From Symbiodinium natans (lineage: Eukaryota > Sar > Dinophyceae > Suessiales > Symbiodiniaceae): a stretch of DNA of 64,000 bases. The position numbers were made by a program, and so were the translations under genes. The stretch is taken from the NCBI GenBank assembly GCA_905221605.1, contig CAJNDS010002744.1:79501-143500 (forward strand), given 5' to 3'. Each line of letters starts with the position of its first letter. Position 1 is the first letter of the stretch. Shown here in pieces: positions 1 to 12,100 of this stretch. The notes below the pieces were generated by a model. The model saw only the letters and a list, made by a program, of their open reading frames with translations, was not told the origin of the DNA and searched no databases.

Positions 1-66
1 ATATATAGATGTATACTGTATTTCCTCATGTTTGTGAGAATATGTGTATGTATATATATATATATG
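1..66. repeat. AT-rich simple repeat
   Basis: The window opens with alternating TA/TG dinucleotides, ending in a run of (TA) just before position 66. No coding signal is visible. Confidence 0.8.
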
Positions 67-239
67 ACAATCAAAAAACCCGTGTTGAAGCATAGCCTCA
101 TGGAGCCGAGTCACGTATTGCAGCCCGCCATTGATGACAACTGCCTGCGATGTGCCCATAGGCCATAGTTGCCAAGCTTGCTTGCTTCAGGTCTCCGAGA
201 TCTGAGGGTTAGGGGCAATGGCTCACCTATGAGGGCTTG

Positions 240-3200
240 GCGTCCTGCCTTTGCTGGACGCGGCGGCTGCTGCGGCGGCAGGGGGTTAAGGGCCTTAGCA
301 TGGGAGTTCTTGCCCAAAAGGGGTACAAGGACATGTGAGACCCTGCCTTGGCCGGCACTCCAGCTTTCGTCTTGGGCACGGCCGGCACGGCCGGCACGGC
401 CTGTTGCTCCAAGCGGCTGAAACACGTGGGGGATGTTGGGGGGGGGGGGGGGGGGCGATGTTGTGGGGGATTCCTGGGCAACATTTGCCTCCAGAGATCA
501 AGACCGGCTTCTGGGATGTTGCACTCTGCCATACTTGCCAGGGCACCGTCGCTGCAAGCCGCAAAGGCCCACACTGCGACTGTGCTGCGACCCCCGCACA
601 GGTGCACATGCTGCCAGTGTACACCGATCAAGTCCCCCAGACTTGGAAACAAGAAACAAGATGAAACAAGCAAGAGCCCTCTAGAACCCTCAGCCCTGTG
701 GAAGCCCCGTCTGGATGAAAGCACAAAGGGACCTTGGCTGGCGGATGGGCCGGCACGGGCCTCAGAGTATGTCTTGAGGGCCTTGTGTTTAGGATAGCTG
801 CAGAGGTATTTAGAGGATTTTGGAAATGTTTGGGACCTCTGGGGCTTTTGAGGGCAACTTTCTCCTCACGTCCCAAGCCAAATTCTCAGCAGACTCATAG
901 ACTCATGGAGCTGCTTCCAGGCCCGCGGGCTTCACAGCCACACCCAGGGGTGGCGTGGCCTCCATTACTCTCAGGGAGGAAGGCAAAAGAGCTGAGCTAG
1001 AGTTTGCGGCGAATGGGGCTTTGGGGGTTCTGCTCTAAAATTTAGAGGGGTTGTCGAAACCCTGAAGCCCATCGAAGCCACACAGACCCATTCCCAGCGG
1101 AATCTTGCCTTTGGCACCACAGCTTTGGCCGCCGGAGCGGTTGGAGCGGGCGGAGCCGTCGGAGCAGGCGGAGCCGTTGGAGCGGGCGGAGCTGTTGGAG
1201 CAGGCGGAGCCTGCAAAGCGTTTTCGGGCCTTGCTAGAAGGCTGAGAGTATACAAGCTTCCGGGATATACTGCCGACCCTTCTTATTATCACCGATGTTG
1301 GACCCGAACAGCGCCGAGGTTTCCACAATCACAAACTTGAGCGATCTCAAATTGGGACCACTTCGTGCTTTGCGCAGCGTCGCGGATCCCCCCCAGTCGA
1401 ACCCCTTTGCGCCTTGGCCGGCACCGTGGGCACCGGCCTGTGCCAGCGCTGTGCACGGCATCACTCCAAAACCTTGAGCCCCAAGCCTCCAAGAGAGCTC
1501 AACGGGTAGGCTTAGTAACTTAGGGCATCCGAACGCATCCGAGCTCCAGGCTTCACGGCAGGCACGGGCACTTTGGCCTCGGCATCGCTTGCGGCTTTCA
1601 ATTGGGCCTCAAGGGAGCCTATAAGCGATTGGGAACAAAAGAGAGAGCCAGCGTGTTCCATCTTCATAAGAAGGCCTCCCAAGGCCTGCACACCTTTCAC
1701 ATCCCGAGATTCAAACATGCATGGATTGGATCGGGTTAGGCTTTGCATGGGTCAGAAAGTGGTCGAAGGGAACAAAGCCAAACCTCACCTCCTGGCAGAA
1801 ATTGTCGCGGCTTTGATGAGGAGATTCGCAAAATCTCAGCCGGCTGCCGCGTCTCTCTGTGTCTGTGTCTGTGTCTGTGTCTGTGTCTGTGTCTGTGTTT
1901 CTGTGTCTGTGTGTCTGTGTCTCTGTGTCTCTGTGTCTGTGTCTGTGTCTGTGTCTGTGTCTGTGTCTGTGTCTGTGTCTGTGTCTGTGTCTGTGTCTGT
2001 GTCTGTGTCTCTCTGTCTGTGTCTCTCTGTCTGTGTCTCTCTGTCTGTGTCTCTCTGTCTGTGTCTCTCTGTCTGTGTCTCTGTGTCTCTCTGTCTGTGT
2101 CTCTCTGAGCGTTTGTCTGTGTCTCTCTGTGTGTCTGTCTGTGTCTCTCTGTGTGTCCGTGTCTCTCTGATTCTCTCTGTGTCAGTGTGTGTCAGTGTGT
2201 GTCAGTGTGTGTGTCAGTGTGTCAGTGTGTGTGTCAGTGTGTGTGTGTCAGTGTCAGTGTGTCAGTGTCAGTGTGTCAGTGTGTGTGTGTGTGTGTCAGT
2301 GTGTGTCAGTGTGTGTCAGTGTGTGTCAGTGTGTGTCAGTGTGTGTCAGTGTGTGTCAGTGTGTGTCAGTGTGTGTCAGTGTGTGTCAGTGTGTGTCAGT
2401 GTGTGTCAGTGTGTGTCAGTGTGTGTCAGTGTGTGTCAGTGTGTGTGAGTGTGTGTCAGTGTGTGTCAGTGTGTGTCAGTGTGTGTCAGTGTGTGTCAGT
2501 GTGTGTCAGTGTGTGTCAGTGTGTGTGTCAGTGTGTGTGTCAGTGTGTGTGTCAGTGTGTGTGTCAGTGTGTGTGTCAGTGTGTGTGTCAGTGTGTGTCA
2601 GTGTGTGTCAGTGTGTGTCAGTGTGTGTCAGTGTGTGTCAGTGTGTGTCAGTGTGTGTCAGTGTGTGTGAGTGTGTGTCAGTGTGTGTCAGTGTGTGTCA
2701 GTGTGTGTCAGTGTGTGTCAGTGTGTGTCAGTGTGTGTCAGTGTGTGTCAGTGTGTGTCAGTGTGTGTCAGTGTGTGTCAGTGTGTGTCAGTGTGTGTCA
2801 GTGTGTGTCAGTGTGTGTCAGTGTGTGTGTCAGTGTGTGTGTCAGTGTGTGTGTCAGTGTGTGTGTCAGTGTGTGTGTCAGTGTGTGTGTCAGTGTGTGT
2901 CAGTGTGTGTCAGTGTGTGTCAGTGTGTGTCAGTGTGTGTCAGTGTGTGTCAGTGTGTGTCAGTGTGTGTGAGTGTGTGTCAGTGTGTGTCAGTGTGTGT
3001 CAGTGTGTGTCAGTGTGTGTCAGTGTNNNNNNNNNNNNNNNNNNNNNNNNNNNNNNNNNNNNNNNNNNNNNNNNNNNNNNNNNNNNNNNNNNNNNNNNNN
3101 NNNNNNNNNNNNNNNNNNNNNNNNNNTCTCTGTGTGTGTGTGTGTCTGTGTATGTGTCTCTGTGTGTGCCTGTGTGTCTCTCTGTGTCTCTCTGTGTCTC

Positions 3201-4903
3201 TCTGTGTCTCTCTGTGTCTGTGTCTGTGTCTCTGTGTCTCTGTGTCTCTGTGTCTCTGTGTCTCTGTGTCTCTGTGTCTCTGTGTCTCTGTGTCTCTGTG
3301 TCTCTGTGTCTCTGTGTCTCTGTGTCTCTGTGTCTCTGTGCCTCTGTGCCTCTGTGCCTCTGTGCCTCTGTGCCTCTGTGTGTCTGTGTCTCTGTGTCTC
3401 TGTGTCTCTGTGTCTCTGTGTCTCTGTGTGTCTGTGCCTCTGTGCCTCTGTGTGTCTGTGTCTCTGTGTGTCTGTGTCTCTGTGTGTCTGTGTCTCTGTG
3501 TCTCTGTGTCTCTGTGTCTCTGTGTCTCTGTGTGTCTGTGTCTCTGTGTGTCTGTGTCTCTGTGTGTCTGTGTCTCTGTGTCTCTGTGTCTCTGTGTGTC
3601 TGTGTCTCTGTGTGTCTGTGTCTCTGTGTGTCTGTGTCTCTGTGTGTCTGTGTCTCTGTGTGTCTGTGTCTCTGTGTGTCTGTGTCTCTGTGTGTCTGTG
3701 TCTCTGTGTCTGTGTCTCTGTGTCTCTGTCTCTGTGTCTGTCTCTGTCTCTGTGTCTGTCTCTGTCTCTGTGTCTGTCTCTGTCTCTGTGTCTGTCTCTG
3801 TGTCTCTGTGTCTGTCTCTGTGTCTCTGTGTGTCTGTGTGTCTGTGTCTCTGTGTCTGTGTCTGTGTCTGTGTCTGTGTCTGTGTCTGTGTCTGTGTCTG
3901 TGTCTGTGTGTGTGCGTGTCTCCGGGTCCCTGGCTTCTCGTGGGATGGGCGGAGCCGCGAAACCTGCGTCCTCGTTGGAAACCTTGGGTGGCACCTTGGG
4001 TGCTACCTTCGGTGCCTTCGGCGCAGCTTTCACCTTGTCCATCTTGGGCTCCTTGGCTTTGGCCTTTGCTTGCACCGCGACTTTCGCGGTTGCCTCCAGG
4101 GCAACACAAGACGAGGGTAAAGGGCTGACTTTAAACGATTCTCTCAGAGACGTTGGAGCCCGACGAACCGAAGAGCCTCGCAACAAAAAAAGAACAAGCC
4201 CGATGCCCAAACAATGCACAACGTGCAACATGCCGAACCGCAAAATGTGCCCCAGCGAAGCAAAACGGCAGCACGCGGCAGCATGCAGCCTTCGCCGCCT
4301 CCTGGTGCAGGGGGCACAGACCCGGAGAACTATGCATCTTTCCACTTGGAGGATGACGACCAAAAACTAGCGCCTTCAGACGCAATGAGTCAATCTGGTA
4401 GACTCCGTTGCCCCCACAGGCCCTTTCTACTAAATGTTTCTCTTGCCTCGCTGTCAGAACCATCGGACAGGCCGGAAAATCTCGTTTTCGAGAAGAGGTT
4501 CGCCAAAGCCTCAGTACCAAGGCTTGAGACGCTTGTTTGGAACCCTCTTCGGTCTTTGCCCGGCTCCCACAAAAAGGGGACCCCCCCGTTCGCAGACCAG
4601 AAAACAAGCATGGGGGCAGTATTCGGCAGAACTCACACCAGCAAGATTCCGGCAGGAGTGGTGATCGGCGCAGGGGTTGGCGCGGCCTTCAGAAGCTTCC
4701 AGGATCGCTGAAGCGGTTTCGGGCCTTTAGGGTTTCGTGACTGGGACTTCTGGGTGGGAGGAGTTGGGAGCTGGAGGTGTGGATGATTGATGATTTCGGG
4801 GGGGGCCGGGGGCTGGGGGGTTCCGAGCCTTGGCAGCAGGAGAAGCATCTTCGGCCTTCGCCGACTTTTTCTTCTTATTCTTCCGCTTTTTGGCCTTCTT
4901 GGC
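240..4903 (-). CDS. Ala/Pro/Lys-rich protein, dispersed exons (unidentified)
   Basis: I do not recognise this protein. Several short minus-strand stretches share an Ala-Pro-Val-Lys theme and have AG acceptors and mostly GC donors. They are 4903-4829 ([13 protein letters not shown], then [12 protein letters not shown]), 4093-3964 ([17 protein letters not shown] and KVAPKVPPK), about 1607-1543 ([22 protein letters not shown]), 1210-1109 (four PPAPTA units, then PAAKAVVPK) and 416-347 ([18 protein letters not shown]). A possible short piece near 290-250 reads QPPRPAK, and another near 4695-4633 reads [13 protein letters not shown]. The exons at 4903-4829 and 1210-1109 are whole numbers of codons between AG| and |GC. 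The composition suggests a disordered, basic protein, possibly nucleic-acid binding, but that is inference. That all pieces belong to one gene rests on the shared composition and strand. The TG satellite and the N gap lie in an intron between two of them. Confidence 0.45.
428..456. repeat. poly-G tract
   Basis: A run of about 18 G interrupts the minus-strand Pro-rich reading and behaves like a C/G homopolymer slip site. It makes the proline runs seen in translations here unreliable. Confidence 0.7.
1855..3026. repeat. TG-rich satellite, left of the gap
   Basis: Positions 1855-2180 are (CTGTGT)n with CTCTGTCTGTGT variants. From about 2180 the unit becomes the 8-mer GTGTGTCA. Blocks of six 10-mers (GTGTGTGTCA) begin at about 2521 and 2821, exactly 300 bp apart. 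A GTGTGTGA variant recurs at about 2447, 2667 and 2971, so the array has a higher-order period. Long frames across it translate only to Val/Cys/Ser/Gln repeats and are not genes. Confidence 0.95.
3027..3126. other. assembly gap (100 N)
   Basis: Exactly 100 N lie inside the TG satellite. The round number suggests a gap of unknown true length where the assembler could not cross the repeat. The repeat unit differs on the two sides: TGTCAG to the left and TGTGTCTC to the right. Confidence 0.99.
3127..3915. repeat. TG-rich satellite, right of the gap
   Basis: The unit is mainly CTGTGTCT, with CTGTGCCT variants near 3340-3440 and a tail of (CTGTGT) up to about 3910. On the minus strand it reads as ACAGAG repeats. 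It sits directly upstream, in plus coordinates, of the exon at 3964-4093. Confidence 0.95.
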
Positions 4904-5504
4904 CTGTGCCGCATCACCTCAGACAATGTGAAACTGCCGATTAAGGATCCCGGTTTTGGATGCAAGGTTTGGGTTTACTAGGCCGGTACGCAAACGCGTG
5001 CCCGACAAGCACATTCCCTAAGCTCGGCGACGCTTGCCGGGGCTCTGGCCGGCTTCGTTCAGATCCTGGAACAATTGACAACAGCATGATTCAGTTCTCA
5101 ATCTTCTGGAATCCTGGTTCACCTCATGGCTACTTCCACCACATGAGTCACAAGCGGACCATGATGCTGGACGGATAAGGGTCATGGCCTCATCGGATCC
5201 TGCCGACTCCTCTGCCTGACGCATCTGCAATTTTTTTTAGGGTCTGAGGATTGGGTCTTTGCTGGGGGTCTCTGCGTGCGCGAGTCTGCGCGAGAGACAA
5301 AGGACGTTTTAGCTCCTTTGCTCTGCGTGGAAGCGCATGCTTACAAGTGGTGCGGTCGGGGTTTCGGACGTAGGGACTCAGGGGCTCAAAGTTAGGAGAT
5401 GTGGGCGCTGGACCAAACGCTGGCCCTCCTGAAGCCCTGAGTCCTAGAACTCCATAAACTTGCCACAAACCCCTGCAGCCACTGAAAAACGAGGGCTGCA
5501 TAGG

Positions 5505-5920
5505 GCTTATGGTTTAGGGTTCGGGGTTTAGGGTTTGGGGTTTAGGGTTAGAGGTTTAGGGTTCCAGTTTTCGGGTTTGGTATCGGGTTTAGGATCTAGG
5601 GATTTGGGGTTCAGGGCTTTGCAGTTGAGGGTTTAGGGTTTCGGGTCTAGCACATTGCCGATCCAGTAAAGGTGTGTCTGGGCTACCACATTGTCCCTCT
5701 AGTAAAAGTGTGTCTGGGCTGCCGGGTCTAGTTCTGCCTGCACCTCATTCAGGCCGGGTGGGAATTCGGGGTGTGGGGTTTAGGGCTGAGGGTTCAAGGT
5801 TTCGGCTTTAGGGTTTAGGGTTTGGGGTTTGGTGTTTAGGTGCTTTAGGTTCAGGGTTTGCGGGTTGGGGTTTGGGGGTTGGGTTTCGGGTTGAGGGGTC
5901 GGGTTGTACCTAGAACCTAG
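5505..5920. repeat. interstitial telomere-like block (degenerate TTTAGGG)
   Basis: About 400 bp are dominated by GGTTTAGGG, GGTTTGGGG and GGGTTCAGGG in one orientation. A short non-telomeric insert lies at about 5650-5760 and contains two near-copies of a phrase ending GTGTGTCTGGGCT. TTTAGGG is the telomere repeat of dinoflagellates and plants. The decay and the surrounding unique sequence argue against a true chromosome end. Confidence 0.75.
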
Positions 5921-5970
5921 TACGAAGACCAATAAACTTTAAATGGCTTTAAGGTTTGGGAAACGGGCGC

Positions 5971-6076
5971 CTTGGTTTCAGCAGGGGCGGCCGACTTCTC
6001 GGCTGGCTGGTCGTCGGCAACTGCCCGGAGAACTTCGGATTTGAACCGTACTTCGAAGGCGGGCTTCAGGGTCTTT
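5971..6076 (-). CDS. exon-like, Ala/Lys-rich, unidentified
   Basis: On the minus strand, after a TCAG acceptor, the frame reads KTLKPAFEVRFKSEVL, then RAVADDQPAEKSAAPAETK. It ends at AAG|GC, the same acceptor and GC-donor pattern seen in the certain exons of SLU7. The helical start and the AEKSAAPAETK tail resemble the Ala/Pro/Lys-rich exons at 0.3-4.9 kb, so it may be an upstream exon of that gene. No family is recognised. Confidence 0.4.
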
Positions 6077-7223
6077 CTGATTCGACCACGGCTCTATAGA
6101 CGCCTTCTTCCGGCTGCGGCGGGGGTGGGACCCCTGGCGGTTCTGGCCGAGCCCTGGGCAGGGAGTCCCCGTGCTTTGAGGAAGAGAGAGTAAAAACCGA
6201 TGCAATTGATTTCTTGCTCTTTGCTTGGTGATCAATAGCCAAAAAGCCACCCGTCGATCAGATTCTAGCTCCGCCCGGTCAGAGGGGACGAAGCTCGAAA
6301 GCGGCATTGGATTTGGATTCTAGCTCTTGCGGAACTCAAACCATGAAAAACTGATGAGGAGCTCGGGGGGGCACAGCAGATCTGAGGCCGCAACAAGCTA
6401 TGCAACACCTCCGAGAAGTCTGCAGGCGTGGGCCTCAAAACACGCACGAGCCCTACCCTAAGCCCTTCGTCGACGAATCCCCTTGAAGCTCGGCTTCTAA
6501 ACCCGAAACCCATCGAAATCCTGAAGGCCTGGAGATTGCCAGCTCCCCGGAAATTTGTCACAAGGAGCTGCGGGCCTCTGACTCTCTCCTGCGGTGACAT
6601 CTTCCACAGGCCTCGGGGCTGTAGAGTGCTGTAGAGTCTGAATTCTAAATCCCTTCTCTGGATCAACAGCTGCGGGGCCCCTTCACAAGAGATCGGGCTT
6701 TCCAGGCGACCCGGGCCAGACCAGAGCGAGGGCCCAGGGGCCCAGAGGCGAAACTCCCCCAAGCCAACCCTCCAACCCTGCAGCCCCCAGCCTCACAAGC
6801 CCAAAGCTTCCCCAAAGACTGAGGATCTAGCGACTCGGAGGTTTGAAATGCTTAGGGCTTCAGGGGTTTTTCTGGCTTCGGGTTGGAACAAACCCTCAAC
6901 AAATCGCAAAAAACCTCTGAGGGTGCTGGGCTGCGGGTGGGAGAGCGGCGTCCCTCATCTGGGAGTTCCCCGCTTGCGGCTGCGCCGCCATCGCCCAGGG
7001 CCGGGGGCACCTGCAATGTTGGTGGGCTGCAGGTTCCTTGAGAAGTTCGTAGGCTTGGGATGGGGGGGGGATCTGGGAGGGGGGGGGGGCAGGATCTAGA
7101 ATTCTCGGGAACTATCACAAGCTCGCAGACTCACAAGCTTCAACAAAGACTCGTCGACGTAGTCATGCGCAACAAATGCCTATATGTTCGCTGCCAGGAA
7201 GACAAATGGGGCCACCCTAAACC

Positions 7224-7303
7224 CAAGCAACAGCGTGCGCCACCGGCGCCATCAACTGGCTGGTCAGGAGCTTCGCTCGGCTCGACAGGTCTCGCAGGTG
7301 CGC
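7224..7303 (-). CDS. exon-like, unidentified
   Basis: After a GGAAG| acceptor the minus strand reads AHLRDLSSRAKLLTSQ, then LMAPVAHA. It is a regular amphipathic helix with strong third-position GC, unlike the flanking telomere-like DNA. The donor is not certain. It could be an upstream exon of the Ala/Pro/Lys-rich gene; no family is recognised. Confidence 0.3.
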
Positions 7304-7329
7304 CTTCCCATCACGGCGAGAGACTTTCT

Positions 7330-9030
7330 GAAGGGGCTCAGGGGCTCAAGATCCACGATCCCAGCTCAACGTGAAGCGCAGGTCACCACGCATCAGAAAC
7401 CAAAAAGTTGCCACAAGCTGCCCACGACCGACTCCGGCTAAACTTCTGGAACTTATACAAAAGAAGACAGCGGAAACAGGCACCGGCCAGGTGCCTTCAG
7501 CAAGCTCCTGCACGAGAGGAGCGCTGAGCTGACCAGCTCCGTACTCGGGCACCGGACCTCGCAGGCGAAGTCGCACTTCCCGGTCACTCCCATCACTTCC
7601 ACGAAATCCATCCGGAAGAGCTGCTGAATCAGGCACTAGGCAGTTTCCTGAATAGTGGTGCCCGAATCGCGGGAAACAAGTACGTCCTGAATCGGGCAGA
7701 GTCCTGAACCGTCGGATTTGCAGAACCGCAAGTTCTCTTGTGAACTTCTGAATCACGCCAGAACCCCCAAACATCCCCCGAAGGCCCGAAACGCTGCTGT
7801 GAGCTGGGGGTCCCGGCTCTCTTGGAGCTCCGGGGCAACGGGTGCAAGGGGTGCACCCAGGGACTCGGCCCAAAAGCCATCGTCGTCCTCCGGCCTTTTG
7901 GTGTCATTATCAGATTTCTGGCGCCAGGCTTCTGGGGTTTTAGGGCTCCTTTCAGGGCTTTGCCAGGCGTCTTAAGCCCCTTGCTCGGCGGGCATCTGCA
8001 CCGGAAGCTCATGCACAGCGGGCCTTTCGGGTACAAGGCTTTGGCAACCTAGGCTCCTAAAGGGGCCATCGACCTGAACAAAATAAACCTATCACTGGGA
8101 CCCTGCATCAAGTTCTGTTTAAGAGGCTTGCCTTCTAGCAGCATCTTCACAGTGGGATCTTTAGGCTTGGGGCTTTAGGGATTCTAAATATGATGGACCA
8201 GTACTTCTGGGCTCCAGCACCTGTTCCCGCCTTTGGCTTTAGGGACTCGTGGACTGCTTTCAGCTCTCTCTCTTTTGTGAAGAGGCTGAGTACACTGAAT
8301 CTCACCACGAGTAGACCCGGTCCAGTCGTGTGTCTGTCTGTGCTGCGGCTCGCACCCAAGCGGCTCCAGCAAGGACAAGCCCGGTGGCCTTCAGACTCTT
8401 TGGACCATGTGGATCATATGCCGCAGTGTCAAGATGTGTCAAGTGATGTCAACAGTGCTTCTCTTGCTCCAACAGCCCCAAGGAGCTGACGGCTGCCAAC
8501 CACCATTGAAAGGCCTCCGAGAGGCTTTGGGGGCTTCGGGCCTCAAGCGCCTTGGCGCGATCCCTCCCACACTGCCCAAAGTAGCGCCTTCTTACCAGTT
8601 TCGCCCCCTCAAGAAACGTGGGGGGGGTGGGGCGACAGTCAGGTCCGACATGAGAAGAGAATACGTAGGCCTCCACCTGCAAAGCACACCACTCTACCAC
8701 GCAACGGTTCGAGGAGGCAAATGCTTCTCAACGGGAAGTTCAAGGCAGTTCAATCTCAGTTCAAGGTACCCAGATGTAGTATGCAGCATGTTGAGTAGAA
8801 CTCTCCAGCCTTGGCCCATCTGCCACACCATAGCCTGGTCAGATCCGTGGAGCCGGGAAGAGCAGACTACTGCGAGGCTCGAAGCTCCAAAACCGCATCT
8901 CCATCCATAACAATCGCCAACAAGCCCTTCAACCCTGTGGTTTTCAGGCACTCACTGGCCCTCTGGCCGTCCTGGCAGGGGGGCGTTGAAGTTCAAGTCT
9001 GTCAACGGCGAGGGATCCGTCCATGCCCAC
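7330..9030. other. no assignable gene
   Basis: This stretch has high GC and many decayed AGGGCTTTAGGG motifs. Two minus-strand pieces look weakly coding: about 7620-7460 (REVRLRLRGPVPEY and APLVQELAEGTWPVPV) and about 8870-8700 (VWQMGQGWRVLLNML). Neither has a recognisable family or clear splice borders, so I leave them unassigned. Confidence 0.4.
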
Positions 9031-9032
9031 CT

Positions 9033-9120
9033 TAGCTGGTTAGCGGCTGCAAGCATCACGGTCACAGCCATGTACAAAGTTTGCAAGGTTGCCGCATCCA
9101 GCGAAACCCGCAAGCCCTGA
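9033..9120 (-). CDS. exon-like with a hydrophobic segment, unidentified
   Basis: After a CTTCAG acceptor the minus strand reads GLRVSLDAATLQTLYMAV, then TVMLAAANQLR. It stops at a GT donor (AAG|GTGGGC). TLYMAVTVMLAAA could be part of a membrane helix. Neighbouring minus-strand pieces at 8.7, 11.2 and 12.95 kb are also aromatic-rich, so one membrane-protein gene could run from 13 to 8.7 kb, but I cannot link them. Confidence 0.3.
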
Positions 9121-9124
9121 AGCC

Positions 9125-12100
9125 CAAACTCAATCTGGCAAAACCTTCTGGCAGGCCGGCGGGGGCGCACTCCAGTCATCCAGGCCGTTGCCTCAAACCC
9201 GATACTCGCGGCAGGAGTGAATGGGAGTTGGGCTTTGGGGTTGAGTCGGGCTGAAGGCACCACAGGGTGTCGATTTCAAAGGATCACAGCTCTCTTGCTT
9301 CCCACACCCCCACAAACTCCCGAAAACCTCCGAGAAAACCCTCAACCCTGAGGGTTCAGTCTCAGCCCACGGCCAGGCATCCCCACATCCTGGCACTTCG
9401 ACAGGATTTAGGGTTGAGAAGCAAAGATGCAGTCATGGAGGGGAAGGCTCGAGCCGGAAAGCTCACAACCCGAAACCCCTGAACCCTACGTTCTCAAAAT
9501 CCTAAGCCCGAAGCCCCAAACCCTAAACTTTACACCCTCTAGGTCAGGATACATAGGAATGGTAGGTGGTTGGAGCCTGCGGTTTCGAGCTCCACCAAAA
9601 AGCCCTAACCTGAAGCCCTAAATCCTATAGCTCAGCGGAGCAGAGCAGGCTGCAAGGCTGTGGGTCTTGCAATTGCAAGGCAAACCCGCCCTGGGAGCTT
9701 TAAGAGCCCTCAAAGCGTCTCAAAATGCTAGACTCTAGGCCCTCGGTATCGGCCTTCCAGGCCGACTTCCGGCTTTCAGGCTTCCGGGACTTTTCGGGGT
9801 TTCAGGGAAAGTGTAGGGGCTGTGGCAAATTCATGGGTTTGGGATCTCAGTTGCAGTGTGGGGCTTTGGGGACCAAACTTCAGCCACGCCTCTGGCGGCC
9901 GGGTGAATTGGTGGTAGCCCTCAGTGGGGAGGAATTCGCTGAAAACTGTATCTGCACCGCTTGACTTAAAGCTTCGGCAATCTCTAGCAACACAAAACTG
10001 TGCCCTCCTTCTACTTCCAGAAGTCATGACTCAAACCCATCACTACTACACTGTTAAGTGTCTACAGTTGCCAATCATCGGTTATACTAATACTGACGAT
10101 GCTACGATTACAGCAGCAGGACGAGGACGGAAGCCCCTGGCCGACGGCTGAGCGGCAGACGTTGCCGTTGGTTACCTTGGGCCGGCTCTTCCGTGCAGAC
10201 CTCACAGTGCAGCTCCACGTAAGATTCTAAGGGTCCTCCAAGTTATGGTCCCTTCCTTGGTCCCTGTCAACATAGGGCCTCCCCATATTCCAAAGTAGAC
10301 TCGTAAAAATTCGGACTCCGACATGTGGTGTGCCGCAACCCCCTACAGAACACGGAACCACAGGACGGGAAGGCTGACAGAAGACAAAGCTCCGAAGTTC
10401 AGAGGGTTGAGGAGAGGATTCTACAGCGATGTTGACAACCATCGGATGATTCCACAAGCTTGCTGGGCACTTCAGAGGGGGCACCTTCAAAACCTGAAAC
10501 CACTGAACCATTACACCCTGAAATGCTGTCTGAGAAGGCCCTCCGAGCCTTTATATTTTCCTATACACAGGAAATCCCGAAAAAGCCGCTAAAATTATGC
10601 AGGAAGGCTAAGAGCCAAGCCGATCGGATGCCTTTCGGGTGGGGGAGGGGGGGGGGGCTTTGAGATGCTTTAGGACATGATCTGGGACTTCAAGGGGCTT
10701 GTTGGGCTTCTGATGGTTTTGATGGCAGGGCTTGGGGGTTAGTGAACCTTGCTAGCCTGATGGGAAGTTTGTGTTTCAGTTGGTCACTGCCCAAGTCCCT
10801 CAGACTCAAAGCTCCTGAAGCGCCCAAACTCCACCCAAAACCACACAAAAACCCTCAGCCCGGCCCAGTGCAGCATCTTCAGCGGTGCCATGCCCGCCAA
10901 CCTGGCACAAGGGATTGTGGCTTTGCTGGAGGGGAGGATGGGGTTGGGGGAGGGATGAAGCTTGGGCAGCTTCGAAGGCTTCCGTTGCAAGGGCCTGCAT
11001 GGTCTCAAAGCACGTGCTCCGGCGGTGGTTGTTTTGGGTTTAGGAAGTTCAGGTGTGGAAACACCCCAGAACCCTCAACCCCAGACACCCCGAACCCTAC
11101 ACCCCGAACATCCCTGAACCCCCATTCCAAAACCGACTGGCCCTGCTGGTCCAGGCCAAGCTCCTGGGACCCAAAGACACCCGTGTCTCCTAACAGCCTG
11201 AAACACCCATTTGGGAGGTTTGTCGAAGAACCACCCCCACAAAGCTTCCCCTACTTTGCCGGCGGAACGGAGCAGAACGCGAGCGCATGTGAAGCAGCCT
11301 CGCATTCGGGATCTGGGGAAAGGTCCTACTCTTGAGCTTTGCTGGTTTGGAGGCTTGAGGCCCCAAACCCGCCTCCCAAACCCTGAAGTTGTGGGTGCTT
11401 TTCCCCCGGCATCTCTGGCATTCCCCTTCACTGCGCCCGAGCCCCCAGGCGCATCGCGTGCATAGCACATTTGCACCTGGCTCGAGTCTTGTACAAAGAA
11501 TACATAGAAACCTTACTTATAGAACTCGCGGGAGAGACACAGCCACAACACAACACGGAGCACCCGATGGCTCAAGAGGCTGCAGCATGCCTTGTGCCCC
11601 GAAGCTCCCCCCAAACCCTAACCTCATCCACATCGCACGGATCCAGGGACTGCATTGCTGCGCCCACTGCTACAAGTCCGTCGATGATGTCGAAATGATC
11701 GCACCCTCAGACACCCTCAGACACCTGCATCCTGAGCGTGCGACTCCAAACAAACCCAAACTGTCACACGTAAAAACTTCCAGTCGGAAACGAGGCATTC
11801 CTTGCTTCGCCTCTCTTGCCCAAATAGGTTCACTTATGGTTCTACTTCGAGGGCACTGCAACCCTATGGCATCCGATCTTCATCTGCTTCGAGTTCAACG
11901 CTTGAAATGCGACAAACGGCGACAAAAGAGAGCCTGTCACCATGTCCATGCGAAGGCTTAGGCGGAGCAGCAGTCCACATCTAAGTAGAAGCAGAGATGG
12001 AAGGCCTTTTTGCCGATGAGGTCATCCGAGGGCAAAGAAGCTTGAGCGGTGAAATGGACCCCGAGCAGCGGGATCGGCAGCAGCGTCAGTAGCATCAGCG

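Noticed and set aside
2180-3026. Regularly spaced repeats resembling a CRISPR array
   Set aside because: The unit is an 8-10 bp TG word with no unique spacers, in a eukaryotic setting.
1573-4370. Several open frames of 100-640 codons, on both strands
   Set aside because: They are translations of TG-rich satellite DNA and run through the N gap. Composition is only Val, Cys, Ser, Leu, Gln or Thr, His, Arg, Asp.
5505-5920. A real telomere or chromosome end
   Set aside because: The repeats are too degenerate and genes continue on both sides.
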